Shown here: positions 63,168-64,000 of the stretch, piece by piece
How the letters are laid out: every line of letters starts with the position of its first letter
How positions within the stretch are numbered: the first letter of the stretch is position 1
Source of the DNA: Lasiosphaeris hirsuta
Lineage: Eukaryota; Ascomycota; Sordariomycetes; Sordariales; Lasiosphaeriaceae
Assembly (NCBI GenBank): GCA_030549175.1
Contig: JAUKUA010000005.1
Location: 2,852,001 to 2,916,000, forward strand
Direction of reading: 5' to 3'
DNA: 64,000 nt
Position numbers and translations under genes: made by a program
The notes under the pieces: model-generated
The model's database searches: none
Told to the model about the DNA's origin: nothing
What the model saw: the letters and a program-made list of their open reading frames with translations, nothing else

Positions 63168-64000
63168 GAGCAGTACGACGAGTATCCTACCTACACTGGA
63201 GATCACTTTTTGCCTCCCCAGGCTTAGGCCATATTTGATTGAGGGTATACCCTGGTGTCATCCTCACACCGCGCTGTTTTGATGTATGGATAGGGCTTCT
63301 TTTTCGTTCTTTTCTCTTGGCTTGTAGATGCCGTTACTTGAGCAGCCAACTGCGTGGCTTTTTTCTTGCAGTGGGTTTGCTGCTATCTGGATGGGCTCAG
63401 TGGGTTTTTTTTTTTTTTTTTTTTTTTTCGAGCAAAGCTGGGGCAATCAGGGCGACTAGGTCTTTGACAGGTAAACGGCGTTGGAGGGGAGCGGCTCTTG
63501 CGGCTTGCGGCTTAGGCGGCCTTCACGGCTTTGGGGGGGGGGAGGGGGGGGGGGGCTGGCACGCCCCCGTGGATATTAGCACCAGCACTAGGAAGCTACT
63601 CGGACACACGATCAAGCAACATTTGCTGAAACTTGCAAAGACGTGCAGCACCTCGGTTGCTTGTTTGTTTGTGATATCGGCCTCTGTTGGTGGATAAAAG
63701 GTGGGCATTGTGCTTCTACGACAGTAGCCTGCTCATTGCTTGATCTCCGGTCAATAGGAGCAGTGGTAATGTTTGCGTCAGGGACGATGGGTCTCCGGCA
63801 AGCTTCGGCGATGCGAGGGGTGCATCCAAGCATCTTCCAGCGTCTCGGCACTGGCTGGACTCGGTATCGGGCGCGGGGAGATGTGGTCTGACTCGCTTGA
63901 CAGGCTGCCGCACCCTCGGTTGCACAGGTCGCACAGGTCGGTCGCGCAGAGAACCTCACGCAGCGGGGGGCGGGGAGGCGGGGTCCGGCTGGGCATGCAG
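63168..64000. other. 3' flank of the cbf1-like gene to window edge
   Basis: No gene is supported. T24 run (63405-63428) and interrupted G runs (about 63531-63554). Confidence 0.5.
63405..63428. repeat. Poly-T run of 24
   Basis: Twenty-four consecutive T about 240 bp after the cbf1-like stop. Confidence 0.93.

Overview
This is a nuclear window from a filamentous ascomycete, most likely a sordariomycete. Genes carry one to eight short spliceosomal introns, mostly 48-130 nt, with GTRNGY donors, CTAAC/CTGAC-like branch sites and YAG acceptors. The gene content is typical of Pezizomycotina: a Ycf1-type ABCC transporter, CFIm25, Bmt5, Aos1, eIF6, Caf1/Pop2, Gid9/Fyv10, a Cbf1-like bHLH protein and a very large dynamin-type GTPase. 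Two tRNA-Glu genes carry introns. No genus can be named from sequence alone. Protein names rest on recognition of motifs and families, and all exon maps were worked out by hand from frame and splice sites.

Layout. 1-4.6 kb: a seven-exon dynamin-type GTPase on the minus strand, with an in-frame TAG before its P-loop. 4.6-7.5 kb: intergenic, with a 21-bp tandem-repeat element and a cluster of GCCACATGTGGC palindromes just before the CFIm25 gene (7.5-8.4 kb, plus). 8.6-9.4 kb: a UPF0047/YjbQ-family gene (minus). 10.4-16.5 kb: a nine-exon ABCC transporter (plus) with a 693-nt penultimate intron that is open in frame. 17.8 kb: tRNA-Glu. 17.9-29.5 kb: an 11.6-kb stretch with no convincing gene. 29.5-31.4 kb: a YDR124W-like gene (plus). 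31.4-35.6 kb: no gene. 35.6-36.6 kb: bmt5 (minus). 36.6-39.3 kb: intergenic, with the second copy of the 21-bp element.

The right half is gene-dense. It holds an unrecognised 1050-residue protein (39.3-42.5 kb, plus) with an in-frame open tail after its TAG; aos1 (minus); an unrecognised 550-residue protein (plus); tif6 (plus); tRNA-Ser and tRNA-Glu (minus); an unrecognised coiled-coil protein (52.1-53.7 kb, plus); a short complex I B12/NDUFB3 gene (54.4-54.8 kb, minus); pop2/caf1 (55.4-57.2 kb, plus); gid9/fyv10 (minus); and a cbf1-like bHLH gene (62.2-63.2 kb, plus).

The genes are mostly unrelated housekeeping functions: mRNA 3' processing and deadenylation, rRNA modification and 60S maturation, SUMO activation, ubiquitin ligation, respiration and detoxifying transport. 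I see no metabolic gene cluster, operon, CRISPR array or intact transposon. The most unusual material is the two-copy 21-bp element, the three genes with an in-frame TAG inside or at the end of otherwise open coding sequence, the open 693-nt intron, and the long homopolymer runs that recur in introns and leaders.
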